Below, piece by piece: positions 5,326 through 12,895 of a DNA stretch of 12,895 nt. The notes under the pieces are model-generated. The model did not search any database, was not told the DNA's origin, and worked only from the letters and a program-made list of their open reading frames with translations. Location of the stretch: assembly GCA_934725525.1 (NCBI GenBank), contig CAKVCG010000041.1, forward strand, positions 1 through 12,895, written 5' to 3'. The translations under genes and the position numbers were made by a program. The DNA comes from an uncultured Brachyspira sp. Lineage in GTDB: Bacteria; Spirochaetota; Brachyspiria; Brachyspirales; Brachyspiraceae. Each line of letters opens with the position of its first letter. Position 1 is the first letter of the stretch.

Positions 5326-7158
5326 GTGGCTGATAATCTATTTATTGAAAAATTAAACTCTCTTTTATCGAGGGTTTCTCTTATCGATATATTGAGAGAT
5401 AAATATAAAGTCGTTCATAGAGGCGGAAGTCAATATTTCGTTCAATGTCCTTTTCATAAAGACGGACAGGAAGCAAATCCTTCGATGTCGGTTGACGATT
5501 CAAAAGGATTATATCAATGTTTTACTTGCGGCGCTAAAGGAAATACGATAACCTATCTTAAAGAAAAAGAAGGAATGGATTTCAAAGAAGCCGTTAAATA
5601 TCTCGGAAATAGATTTTCGATAGACACGAGCGATTTCTTTTCGGCTAAAAACTCGCAGAAAGAACAAATATATTTGGAAAGCAGAAGAATAAACAGAATG
5701 GCTTGCAATTTTTTTGGGAAAAATCTTCTATTAAAAGATAAAAACGGAGATTACTTTTATAAAGAAGCCGTTCAATATTTGAAAAATAGAAAAATGCCTT
5801 TCTCTATAATAAAAGAATTCAAAATCGGATTCGCTCCGCCAAGTTGGGACGCTCTTATTAAATCTCTATCTTCAAATAAAATTAGCATTAAAAATATGTA
5901 TGCGTTGGGTCTTGTAAATGTTAGCAAAAATAATCCAAATCATTTTTACGATAATTTTGTAAATAGAATAATGTTTCCTATTATTAACGAAAGAGAGGAA
6001 ATCATAGGATTCGGCGGAAGAAGTATAGACGGGAAAGAGCCTAAATATTTGAATTCAAAAGAGAGTTTGATTTTCAAAAAGAAATCTTGCCTTTACGGAA
6101 TAAATATCGCCAAAAAATATATTATGAAAGAAGACGAAATTATATTAGTCGAAGGTTATATGGACGCTATAGCCTGCCATAAAATGAATATTAAAAACGT
6201 TGTCGGTTCTTTAGGGACGGCGATAAGCGAAGAGCATGCAATCGAAATAAAAAAATACACAAATAATGTAGTTTTGGCTTTGGACGGAGACGAAGCGGGA
6301 ATAAAAGCCACTCAAAAAGCTATATTAATACTCTTGAAATTCGATTTAAAATTGACTATACTATCTATAAAAGAAACTAAAGATTTGGACGAATATTTTA
6401 CAATTCATAATAAAAACGGTTTTGATAATTTACATAAAAATAGGCTCAATTGGTATGATTTTATTGTAGAAACTTGTATAAAAGGAGAAAAAGAGCCGAA
6501 TAATCTTTCGATAGAAGAAAAGTTGAAAATTGTGAATATTCTTTATAAATATTTAAACGAATTAAAAAGCGAAACGGAAAAGCAAATGATAATATCTCAT
6601 ATAGCGTCAAAACTTTCTATAGACAAAGAGGCTTTCAATAAAGATTATATAAATTCGTTTAAAGAAAATAGAGATAATAAATTTTTAAATTATAACTCGA
6701 ATAATTATGTTTTAAAAAATAAAAATATAAAAACCGATAATAATTTTTATTATGAAAATAGCTTAATATATTTGCTTGCTTTGAATCCGTCTTTGATAAA
6801 AGAGGCAGAAAGAGAAATAGGAGTTGACCTTTTTAAGAAGGATATAACCAAAGAATTTTATATAAGACTCTTGACTCTTGGCAAAGACGCGACATCGGAA
6901 GACGCTTTAAATATACTCGGAAACGAGAATATAGCGAATCGAATAAAAAGCAGGGAAAATTTATATAAAGACAATATTAAAGAAAAATTGGAGGAGCTTA
7001 TTATTAAAATGAAAAGCGGCGATTTGGACTATAAAAGGAAAGAACTTTTAAATAGCAATTCTATTCAAAATAAAGATGGTTTCGAGTCTATATGCGCGAA
7101 AGCAAGAGAAATTCATTTACTTAATAAGCAAAAAGAAGAATTACATCAAGGAAGTTAA
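5326..7158 (+). CDS. dnaG: DNA primase DnaG
   Basis: This 610-residue primase makes RNA primers for replication and works with the DnaB helicase. The N-terminal CHC2-type zinc domain has Cys41-x2-His44 (CPFH) and Cys65-x2-Cys68 (CFTCGAKGN). The RNA-polymerase basic core covers roughly 110-265, with [18 protein letters not shown] at 227-244. The TOPRIM catalytic part has VEGYMD (275-280, Glu276), LDGDEAG (319-325, Asp320 and Asp322) and KDLDEYF (352-358). The C-terminal 230 residues are the divergent, Asn/Lys-rich DnaB-binding region. The start is GTG at 5326: no in-frame ATG lies before the zinc domain, and the upstream ribosome-binding sequence is weak (TGAG). It is two bases from rpoD, so they share a transcript. 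Length is normal. Confidence 0.97.
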   Translation: MADNLFIEKLNSLLSRVSLIDILRDKYKVVHRGGSQYFVQCPFHKDGQEANPSMSVDDSKGLYQCFTCGAKGNTITYLKEKEGMDFKEAVKYLGNRFSIDTSDFFSAKNSQKEQIYLESRRINRMACNFFGKNLLLKDKNGDYFYKEAVQYLKNRKMPFSIIKEFKIGFAPPSWDALIKSLSSNKISIKNMYALGLVNVSKNNPNHFYDNFVNRIMFPIINEREEIIGFGGRSIDGKEPKYLNSKESLIFKKKSCLYGINIAKKYIMKEDEIILVEGYMDAIACHKMNIKNVVGSLGTAISEEHAIEIKKYTNNVVLALDGDEAGIKATQKAILILLKFDLKLTILSIKETKDLDEYFTIHNKNGFDNLHKNRLNWYDFIVETCIKGEKEPNNLSIEEKLKIVNILYKYLNELKSETEKQMIISHIASKLSIDKEAFNKDYINSFKENRDNKFLNYNSNNYVLKNKNIKTDNNFYYENSLIYLLALNPSLIKEAEREIGVDLFKKDITKEFYIRLLTLGKDATSEDALNILGNENIANRIKSRENLYKDNIKEKLEELIIKMKSGDLDYKRKELLNSNSIQNKDGFESICAKAREIHLLNKQKEELHQGS

Positions 7159-7160
7159 AT

Positions 7161-8942
7161 ATGATTGACACTACTATTGATAAAACTATAGAAGAAGATT
7201 GCGACCTTTTAATAAAAAATGAAAAAATAAAAAAATTATTGGAAAAAGGAAATATAAATAAATATCTGACTTACAAAGAAATCAATAGCGCTATAGATAA
7301 TGTTGATTCCGATGTTATAGATATTTTATTTCAATTATTAAGCGCAAGAAATATAGCCACAGTCGAAGATAAAATAGAATTTGAAAACCTATCAAAAGAA
7401 CAAAATAAAATTGACGATGCGGGTAAATTTATACATGTTGAAGATAAAGTTGGTAATAACGACGATCCAATAAGATTATATTTAAAAGAAATAGGAAAGG
7501 TTAATCTCCTTACGCATGACGATGAGGTTGACTTCTCTAAAAAGATAGAATCTGGCGAGTCGGAAATTGAAGGTATTATATTAAATACTCATCTTGTAGT
7601 CGGAGAGGTGTTAAATACTATAAAAAATGTTCAATTAGGAAGAGTTTATATTCATGAAATATTGGAGCCTCCGAGAATATATAATGTATCTACGCATGAA
7701 AAAAGAAAATTAGAAAGAAAATACAAGAATTTTGAAAAAGAATATACAATATTGGCAAAAAAATATCTATCTTTAGACAAACGTATAAAAAATTCTACGG
7801 CACAAAAAACTATTAAGAACTTAACTAAAGACCAAATTAAAATTAAAGAAAATATAGTAAAATTACTTACTAAAGTTAAATTAAATAGAATGGAAATAGA
7901 AAGAATATCTGAAAAATTAAAATTCTATTTGTATAGAATAAATCAAATAGAAGAATATTTTAACAAACTAAAAAAAAGATATTATAAAAATATAGAAGAC
8001 TTTGAAAACTATTATAAAGAGGTAAAAAGCGGCAATAAAGATATATTTATAAGACTTGTAGATGAATTCAATATAAATCCAGAAGCCATAGAATCCGTTA
8101 TAATAAGTTTCCATAACGCTCAGGTCCGTATAGAAAATATTTATGACGAAATTCGAGTTGATAAAGAAACTTTAACCGAATGGGTTAGAAAAATAGATTC
8201 TTCAAGAAGAAAGATGGCGCAAGCTAAAGACCATATAGTAAAAGCGAATTTGAGATTAGTTATAGCGATTGCCAAAAAATATGTTAATAGAGGGTTGCAT
8301 TTTTTTGATTTGGTTCAAGAAGGCAATATAGGTTTGATAAAAGCGGTAGATAAATTCGAATACAAAAAAGGTTATAAATTTTCAACTTATGCGACTTGGT
8401 GGATTCGTCAGGCAATTACTCGTTCCATAAGCGACCAAGCAAGAACTATAAGAGTTCCCGTTCATATGATAGAACAAATTAATAAAGTTACAAGAGTTTT
8501 AAGACAATATATGCAGCAATATGGCAGAGAACCTTCAATACAGGAAATAGCAAAAGCTTTAGGATGGCCCGAAAGTAGGGTTAAAAGCGTAAGAAATGTG
8601 GCAAAAGACCCCGTTTCGCTAAATGCCCCTATAGGAGATGAAGATGACACAATACTCGGAGAACTTATAGAAGATAAGGAATTCGACAGCCCACAAAATA
8701 TAACCGCTTTTAAAATCCTTCAAAAACAAGTGGATTCTATTTTAAGCGACCTTCCGCAAAGAGAACAAAAAGTTATAAGAATGCGTTTTGGATTAGATGA
8801 TGGATATAGTCATACTTTGGAAGAAGTAGGATATGTATTTAAAGTTACAAGAGAGAGAATAAGACAGATAGAAGCAAAAGCTATAAGGAGACTAAGGGCT
8901 ACTTCAAAAAAGAAAAAACTCAAAGATTTCTTGGATTCATAA
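7161..8942 (+). CDS. rpoD: Primary sigma factor RpoD (sigma-70/sigma-A)
   Basis: This 593-residue housekeeping sigma factor directs RNA polymerase to standard promoters. Region 1.1 covers about 12-75. Region 1.2 is [20 protein letters not shown] (101-120). A long, Lys-rich, helical non-conserved region fills about 140-345. Regions 2.1-2.4 run from [20 protein letters not shown] (355-374) through [19 protein letters not shown] (383-401) to [16 protein letters not shown] (408-423). Region 3 starts at about TIRVPVHM (429-436). Region 4 carries [15 protein letters not shown] (531-545) and the helix-turn-helix with [20 protein letters not shown] (552-571). The AAGGA-like site at 7148-7152 sits eight bases before the ATG, inside the end of dnaG. 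Everything needed for activity is present. Confidence 0.98.
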   Translation: MIDTTIDKTIEEDCDLLIKNEKIKKLLEKGNINKYLTYKEINSAIDNVDSDVIDILFQLLSARNIATVEDKIEFENLSKEQNKIDDAGKFIHVEDKVGNNDDPIRLYLKEIGKVNLLTHDDEVDFSKKIESGESEIEGIILNTHLVVGEVLNTIKNVQLGRVYIHEILEPPRIYNVSTHEKRKLERKYKNFEKEYTILAKKYLSLDKRIKNSTAQKTIKNLTKDQIKIKENIVKLLTKVKLNRMEIERISEKLKFYLYRINQIEEYFNKLKKRYYKNIEDFENYYKEVKSGNKDIFIRLVDEFNINPEAIESVIISFHNAQVRIENIYDEIRVDKETLTEWVRKIDSSRRKMAQAKDHIVKANLRLVIAIAKKYVNRGLHFFDLVQEGNIGLIKAVDKFEYKKGYKFSTYATWWIRQAITRSISDQARTIRVPVHMIEQINKVTRVLRQYMQQYGREPSIQEIAKALGWPESRVKSVRNVAKDPVSLNAPIGDEDDTILGELIEDKEFDSPQNITAFKILQKQVDSILSDLPQREQKVIRMRFGLDDGYSHTLEEVGYVFKVTRERIRQIEAKAIRRLRATSKKKKLKDFLDS

Positions 8943-9059
8943 ATTTTTATGATTTTTATTTTACAACTAATAATTATATATATTATAGCAATTTATCGCT
9001 ACGTTATAGAAAATCGTTATAATAAATTAAAATTATTATTAATTAATACATATTTGCAA
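8943..9059. other. AT-rich gap after rpoD
   Basis: This is the first part of the 308-base gap between rpoD and the acyl-CoA dehydrogenase fusion. It has no gene and no convincing stem-loop terminator. The only structure seen is a direct repeat, CGTTATA at 9002-9008 and again at 9015-9021 (13-base period), 39 bases before the -35 box at 9060. It could be a regulator site or chance in AT-rich DNA. Confidence 0.35.
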
Positions 9060-9088
9060 TTGACAATTATAATTTATTTTACTATACT
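9060..9088 (+). promoter_or_regulatory. Strong promoter of the acyl-CoA dehydrogenase fusion-fprA operon
   Basis: TTGACA (9060-9065) matches the -35 consensus exactly. A 17-base spacer leads to TATACT (9083-9088), five of six matches to the -10 box. Transcription would start near 9095, leaving a leader of about 155 bases before the ATG at 9251. The quality fits a highly expressed operon. Confidence 0.75.
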
Positions 9089-9110
9089 ATATATATAAAA
9101 ATAATTTTAC

Positions 9111-9185
9111 ATGAAATTTGGGATTTCTATGGATTATATGCAATCTTACAGAGAAAAATTAACGATATTGGAGAAAGACAAATAA
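9111..9185 (+). other. Possible 24-codon leader ORF
   Basis: Within the predicted leader, ATG at 9111 opens a 24-codon frame (MKFGISMDYMQSYREKLTIL, then EKDK) ending in TAA at 9183-9185. It has no good ribosome-binding site. The amino acid content is ordinary, with no run of one residue that would suggest attenuation. It may be chance or the remnant of a gene. Translation is unproven. Confidence 0.2.
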
Positions 9186-9250
9186 AATAATTTAGAAATA
9201 AACTCGTAATTTATTATATAATTTTTAAATTAAAATTAAAGGAGAAGCAA

Positions 9251-11179
9251 ATGTTTAAAACAACTGAACAACACGAAGAATTTCGTGCTAAGGTCAGAGC
9301 ATGGGCGGAAGAAGTGGTGAAGCCCATAGCTGTAGAGCTTGACCTAGATAACAAATTCCCTGACGAAGCCGTTAAGGAAATGGGAAGAAAAAAGCTCGAC
9401 ATAATGGGCATACCTTATGAGAAGAAATACGGAGGCGCTGGTCTCGATGTCATAAGTTATGCTATCGCGGTAGAAGAGCTTTCAAGAGTTGACGGCGGAG
9501 TGGGAGTTATTCTATCGGCTCATACTTCTTTAGGCGCCTACCCTATTGCCGCTTTCGGAACGGAGGAACAAAAGAAAAAATATTTAACTCCTCTCGCTAC
9601 GGGAGAAAAAATAGGCGCTTTCGGTTTGACAGAACCTGAAGCGGGTTCCGATGCGGGCGGAACGGAAACTACCGCGGTATTGCAAGGAGATTATTATATA
9701 TTAAACGGCGAAAAAATATTTATCACAAACGCTCCTAAAGCGGATATTTATGTCGTATTTGCCGTTACTACTCCGGGCATTGGCACAAAAGGTATCAGCG
9801 CTTTCATCGTTGAAAAAGGATGGGAAGGTTTTGAATTCGGAGAACATTATAACAAATTGGGTATTCGTTCTTCGTCTACCGCTCAATTATTATTTAGCGA
9901 TGTTAAAGTTCCTAAAGAAAACCTACTCGGCAAAGAAGGACAAGGTTTCAAAATAGCGATGCAAACTCTTGACGGAGGTCGTATAGGAATAGCGGCTCAA
10001 GCGTTGGGAATAGCTCAAGGCGCTTACGAAGCGGCTTTGGAATATTCTAAAGAAAGAATACAGTTCGGACGCCCTATCGCTCAACAACAAGCGATTGCAT
10101 TCAAACTTTCCGATATGTATACAAAATTGCGCGCCGCTCGTTTATTGATATATAGCGCCGCTTATTTGAAAGAAGCCCATGAACCTTACGGAGTAGAAGC
10201 CGCTATAGCTAAACAATACGCTTCCGATATAGGTTTGGAAGTGGTTAATGACGCTCTTCAAATTCACGGTGGAAACGGATATATTAAAGGCGCTTATATG
10301 GTTGAAAGAGCCTACAGAGACGCTAAAATCTGCACAATTTACGAAGGAACTAACGAAATTCAAAGAGTGGTTATTTCCGCATCTATACTCGGCAAAATGC
10401 CTAAAGCTCCAAGCGGCGGAGGTGGAGGCGGACTTATCGTTAAGAAAGGTCCTATCACTGGCGAAAGAAGAAATATCGTATTCAAAGACGGTTCGGCTCA
10501 AGACAGAGTTAACGCTTTGGTTTCAGCTTTACAAAAAGACGGCATAGACTTCTCCGTTGGAATTGACATTAATACTCCTATAGTTGACGCCGAAAGAGTG
10601 GTAAGTATGGGTAAAGGTATAGGAGGAAAAGAAAATATCAAATTGGTTGAAGAATTGGCTAAAGCTGCTGGAGCGGCTATCGGTTGTTCTCGCCCTGTAG
10701 CTGAAGAATTGAGATATTTGCCTATAAACAGATATGTCGGCATGTCTGGACAAAAATTCAACGGCAATTTGTATATAGCCTGCGGTATTTCTGGAGCGAA
10801 TCAGCACTTGAAAGGAATTAAAAACGCGGCAATAATAGTCGCTATAAATATTAAAGCGAACGCTAAAATATTCAAAAACGCCGATTACGGAATAGTGGGA
10901 GATGTTAAAGAAATTTTGCCTCTACTCGCTAAAGCTTTGGATACTGGCGCTAAAAAACCTGCCGAAGTTCCATTCAAGAAAATGAAGAGAATAGCTCCTA
11001 AGAAAACGATAGAGTTGCCTAAATTGTATGTATGCACAGGTTGCGGTTATGAATATAATCCTTTAGTAGGCGACCCTGAAGCGGAAATATTGCCAGGAAC
11101 AGAGTTTAAATCTCTACCTGACGAATGGGTATGCCCTGAATGTAGCGAAGAAAAATCCACATTTATAGAGGGTTTTTAA
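9251..11179 (+). CDS. Acyl-CoA dehydrogenase / ETF-alpha FAD domain / rubredoxin fusion
   Basis: This 642-residue protein joins three redox modules. Residues 1-383 are a complete short-chain-type acyl-CoA dehydrogenase: GLTEPEAGSD (125-134), FGRPIAQQQA (272-281), QIHGGNGY (337-344) and IYEGTNEIQR (363-372), where Glu365 is the expected catalytic base. After a GGGGGG linker (389-394), residues about 400-565 are the FAD-binding half of ETF alpha: GKGIGGKENIKLVEELA (454-470), SRPVAEELR (480-488), VGMSGQ (496-501), GISGANQHLKG (512-522) and ADYGIVGD (544-551). The ETF alpha N-terminal domain is absent. Residues 592-642 are a rubredoxin with iron ligands Cys595, Cys598, Cys628 and Cys631. Electrons can plausibly pass from acyl-CoA to FAD, FAD to FAD, and then to iron. 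AAAGGAG lies upstream of the ATG. fprA follows after 47 bases with no terminator between. No etfB is nearby. Substrate chain length is inferred as short (butyryl-CoA-like). Confidence 0.93.
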   Translation: MFKTTEQHEEFRAKVRAWAEEVVKPIAVELDLDNKFPDEAVKEMGRKKLDIMGIPYEKKYGGAGLDVISYAIAVEELSRVDGGVGVILSAHTSLGAYPIAAFGTEEQKKKYLTPLATGEKIGAFGLTEPEAGSDAGGTETTAVLQGDYYILNGEKIFITNAPKADIYVVFAVTTPGIGTKGISAFIVEKGWEGFEFGEHYNKLGIRSSSTAQLLFSDVKVPKENLLGKEGQGFKIAMQTLDGGRIGIAAQALGIAQGAYEAALEYSKERIQFGRPIAQQQAIAFKLSDMYTKLRAARLLIYSAAYLKEAHEPYGVEAAIAKQYASDIGLEVVNDALQIHGGNGYIKGAYMVERAYRDAKICTIYEGTNEIQRVVISASILGKMPKAPSGGGGGGLIVKKGPITGERRNIVFKDGSAQDRVNALVSALQKDGIDFSVGIDINTPIVDAERVVSMGKGIGGKENIKLVEELAKAAGAAIGCSRPVAEELRYLPINRYVGMSGQKFNGNLYIACGISGANQHLKGIKNAAIIVAINIKANAKIFKNADYGIVGDVKEILPLLAKALDTGAKKPAEVPFKKMKRIAPKKTIELPKLYVCTGCGYEYNPLVGDPEAEILPGTEFKSLPDEWVCPECSEEKSTFIEGF

Positions 11180-11226
11180 TATTTTAATAATTAAGGTAAA
11201 TTAAAAAACTAACAGGAGGAAAATTA

Positions 11227-12441
11227 ATGCATTGCGTTAGAAAAGTAACAGAAGATTTATATTGGGTTGGAGCGAACGAACATCGCTTAGCCCTATTTGA
11301 AAATGTGCATCCTTTAACTAAAGGCGTTTCATATAACTCTTATCTTTTAATGGATGATAAAACGGTTCTTTTCGATACCGTTGACTGGGCTGTTTGCAGA
11401 CAATTTATAGACAATATAAAATATGTTTTAAACGGCAAAAAACTCGATTATATGGTTATCAATCACATGGAACCAGACCATGCGGCTTGTATTCAAGAGG
11501 TTTTACTTCGCTATCCAGAAACTAAAGTAATATCTACCGAAAAAGCTTTCATGTTCATGGACCAATTCGGATTTACCGTTCCAGATAGCCAAAAAATACA
11601 GGTTAAAGAAGGAGACACTCAAAAATTCGGAAAGCATGAAGTTTTATTCGTAGCCGCTCAAATGGTTCACTGGCCAGAAGCTATGGTAAGTTTCGACACT
11701 ACGAACGGAGTTTTATTCTCCGCGGACGCTTTCGGAACATTTATAGCTTTAGACGGAAAATTATTTGCGGACGAAGTTAATTTCGACAGAGACTGGCTTG
11801 ACGAAGCGAGAAGATATTATACCAACATCGTTGGTAAATACGGTCCTCATGTTCAGCATCTCCTTAAAAAAGCGGGCGGAATCATAGACAAAATTAAAAT
11901 ATTCTGTCCTTTGCATGGTCCCGTTTGGAGAAAAGACTTAGGATATATACTCGAAAAATACGACAAATGGAGCACTTATGTTCCAGAAGAAAAAGGCGTT
12001 CTAATCGTTTACGCTTCTATGTATGGAAACACGGAAGATATGGCGGGAGTTCTTGCGGCTAAACTTGCCGATAAGGGAGTGACAAATATAGTTATGCATG
12101 ATGTGTCAAGCACGCATGTATCTTATTTGATTTCCGACACTTTCAAATTGAGCCATGTCGTTTTGGCATCCGTTACATACAATTTGAATATTTATCCGCC
12201 TATGTATGAATATTTGCATGATATGAAGGCGCTTAATCTTCAAAATAGAAAATTTGCCATCATAGAAAACGGTTCTTGGGCTCCTAAATCGGGCGCTTTG
12301 ATGCAAGAGTTTATAGAAAATAACCTCAAAAAGTCCGAAGTATTAGACGCTCAAGTTTCGGTATCTTCTTCTATGAAAGACGCCAACATAGGCGAAATGG
12401 ACGCTTTGGTAGACGCTATAGTAGAATCTATCAAAAAATAA
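11227..12441 (+). CDS. fprA: Class A flavodiiron protein (O2/NO reductase)
   Basis: This 404-residue cytoplasmic flavodiiron protein reduces O2 to water, or NO to N2O, in anaerobes. Residues 1-250 are a beta-lactamase-like domain with the full diiron ligand set: His80-x-Glu82-x-Asp84 with His85 (NHMEPDHA), His148 (MVHWPEAM), Asp167 (SADAFG) and His230 (CPLHGPVW). Residues 256-404 are a flavodoxin domain, with the FMN phosphate loop ASMYGNTEDMA at 263-273. There is no extra rubredoxin or flavin-reductase domain, so it is class A and needs an outside electron donor. The rubredoxin domain encoded just upstream is the obvious candidate. AGGAGG (11214-11219), seven bases before ATG, is an ideal ribosome-binding site. 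It is the second and last gene of the operon before a strong terminator. Confidence 0.96.
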   Translation: MHCVRKVTEDLYWVGANEHRLALFENVHPLTKGVSYNSYLLMDDKTVLFDTVDWAVCRQFIDNIKYVLNGKKLDYMVINHMEPDHAACIQEVLLRYPETKVISTEKAFMFMDQFGFTVPDSQKIQVKEGDTQKFGKHEVLFVAAQMVHWPEAMVSFDTTNGVLFSADAFGTFIALDGKLFADEVNFDRDWLDEARRYYTNIVGKYGPHVQHLLKKAGGIIDKIKIFCPLHGPVWRKDLGYILEKYDKWSTYVPEEKGVLIVYASMYGNTEDMAGVLAAKLADKGVTNIVMHDVSSTHVSYLISDTFKLSHVVLASVTYNLNIYPPMYEYLHDMKALNLQNRKFAIIENGSWAPKSGALMQEFIENNLKKSEVLDAQVSVSSSMKDANIGEMDALVDAIVESIKK

Positions 12442-12481
12442 CGCTTTTTAATTTAATGATTAGTTAGAAAGTTTAAGAATT

Positions 12482-12520
12482 AAAGCCGATGTAGAATTAA
12501 TAATTTTCCATCGGCTTTTT
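12482..12520 (+). terminator. Rho-independent terminator after fprA
   Basis: AAAGCCGATG (12482-12491) pairs perfectly with CATCGGCTTT (12509-12518) across a 17-base loop. The stem is ten base pairs, and the T run begins in its 3' arm (TTTTT, 12516-12520). It ends the acyl-CoA dehydrogenase fusion-fprA transcript. It also lies downstream of the converging minus-strand pseudogene, but lacks a good U tract for that direction. Confidence 0.9.
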
Positions 12521-12545
12521 ATTTACCGTAATTTAAATTAAATAA

Positions 12546-12895
12546 TCAAACATTAGACATTTTGAATATATTAAAAACATCCTCTCGATTTAATTTCCTA
12601 AATCTTTTGAATTCCAAAGTTTCTTTTTTAGTAGCTCTGTCGATTAATTCGTTTATAACCTCTTCGCTTTGTATTCCTATTTTAAGTTCGGTAAAATTCG
12701 TAGGCATATTTATTTATTTAAAATATCCTATAGTTCTTTCGATTCCTTTTAATCCCGTTTTATCTTTAATATCCTATACATTTTTCGCAAACTGAATAAA
12801 TCTTTCTTTTTTGTCTTTATAACAATATTTAGTCCAAGAACCTCACTATTTATATATTTACATATATTTATATGTCTATATTTTATAAAACTATC
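12546..12895 (-). pseudogene. Decayed 3' end of an iron-containing alcohol dehydrogenase
   Basis: Read on the minus strand in one continuous frame, the stretch gives SWTKYCYKDKKERFIQFAKN, then GLKGIERTIGYF, MPTNFTELKIG and KLNREDVFNIFKMSNV before TGA at 12548-12546. This is the C-terminal third of a butanol/iron-containing alcohol dehydrogenase of the BdhA/YqhD kind: WxKYxYK, FxxFA, GIExTxxFFKSIGMPTxxxELGI and LxxEDVxxIxKL. TAG (12776-12774) replaces the Trp codon expected after NV, and TAA (12716-12714) breaks the FKSI position. More stops crowd the frame beyond 12840. No frameshift is needed, so decay seems recent. The rest lies outside the window. It converges on fprA across the terminator. 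Confidence 0.78.

Noticed and set aside
8462..8650. Minus-strand 62-codon open frame inside rpoD
   Set aside because: It lies entirely over conserved sigma regions 2.4-3 and is explained by that coding sequence.
10142..10807. Several minus- and plus-strand open frames inside the acyl-CoA dehydrogenase fusion
   Set aside because: They are shadows of a long, motif-verified gene. Their products are unstructured and overlap one another.
12562..12795. Plus-strand 77-codon open frame with a hydrophobic product
   Set aside because: It is antisense to the iron-containing alcohol dehydrogenase relic, whose minus-strand frame has clear family motifs. It has no ribosome-binding site.
1..12895. CRISPR array, tRNA, rRNA, transposase or integrase
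   Set aside because: No regularly spaced repeats, no cloverleaf or rRNA-like stretch, and no recombinase motifs were seen on either strand.

Overview
The window looks like chromosome from an anaerobic spirochaete of the Brachyspira type. This is inferred from four things: the strong AT bias, the style of the dnaG-rpoD pair, an anaerobic acyl-CoA dehydrogenase/rubredoxin/flavodiiron operon, and a broken butanol-dehydrogenase-like gene. No rRNA or other taxonomic marker is present, so the genus is a judgement and not a proof.

Bases 1 to about 5175 are an accessory (defence/toxin) region. From left to right it holds: a complete antitoxin-yafQ pair (+); short in-frame relics of the 3' ends of two DNA methyltransferase genes (521-595 and 620-787); an intact two-gene Hachiman antiphage system, hamA-hamB (790-4007, +); a dispersed-repeat-like element (4042-4073) joined to another methyltransferase 3'-end relic (4075-4141); a compact minus-strand toxin-antitoxin operon hicA(frameshifted)-hicB-antitoxin-yoeB (5041 down to 4172) with its own near-consensus promoter; and a last methyltransferase 3'-end relic (5088-5174). 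The relics at 521 and 5106 are recognisably copies of the same sequence and bracket the Hachiman and hic/yoeB modules. This suggests that modules were exchanged repeatedly at restriction-modification genes.

Bases 5176-8942 are housekeeping: a promoter, then dnaG (primase) and rpoD (main sigma factor), two bases apart. No rpsU is seen in front of them.

Bases 8943-12520 hold an energy/oxygen-defence operon. A promoter with a perfect -35 box and 17-base spacing drives a three-domain fusion protein (acyl-CoA dehydrogenase + ETF-alpha FAD domain + rubredoxin), followed after 47 bases by a class A flavodiiron protein, and then a strong terminator. Rubredoxin is the usual electron donor to flavodiiron proteins. 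The pair therefore reads as a route carrying electrons from acyl-CoA through FAD and rubredoxin to O2 or NO.

Bases 12546-12895 (-) are the decayed 3' end of an iron-containing alcohol dehydrogenase, broken by several in-frame stops and running off the window.

The Hachiman system is a known family. The less ordinary observations are the repeated methyltransferase 3' relics at the module borders, the acyl-CoA dehydrogenase-ETF-rubredoxin fusion beside a flavodiiron protein, and the frameshifted, nearly leaderless hicA.
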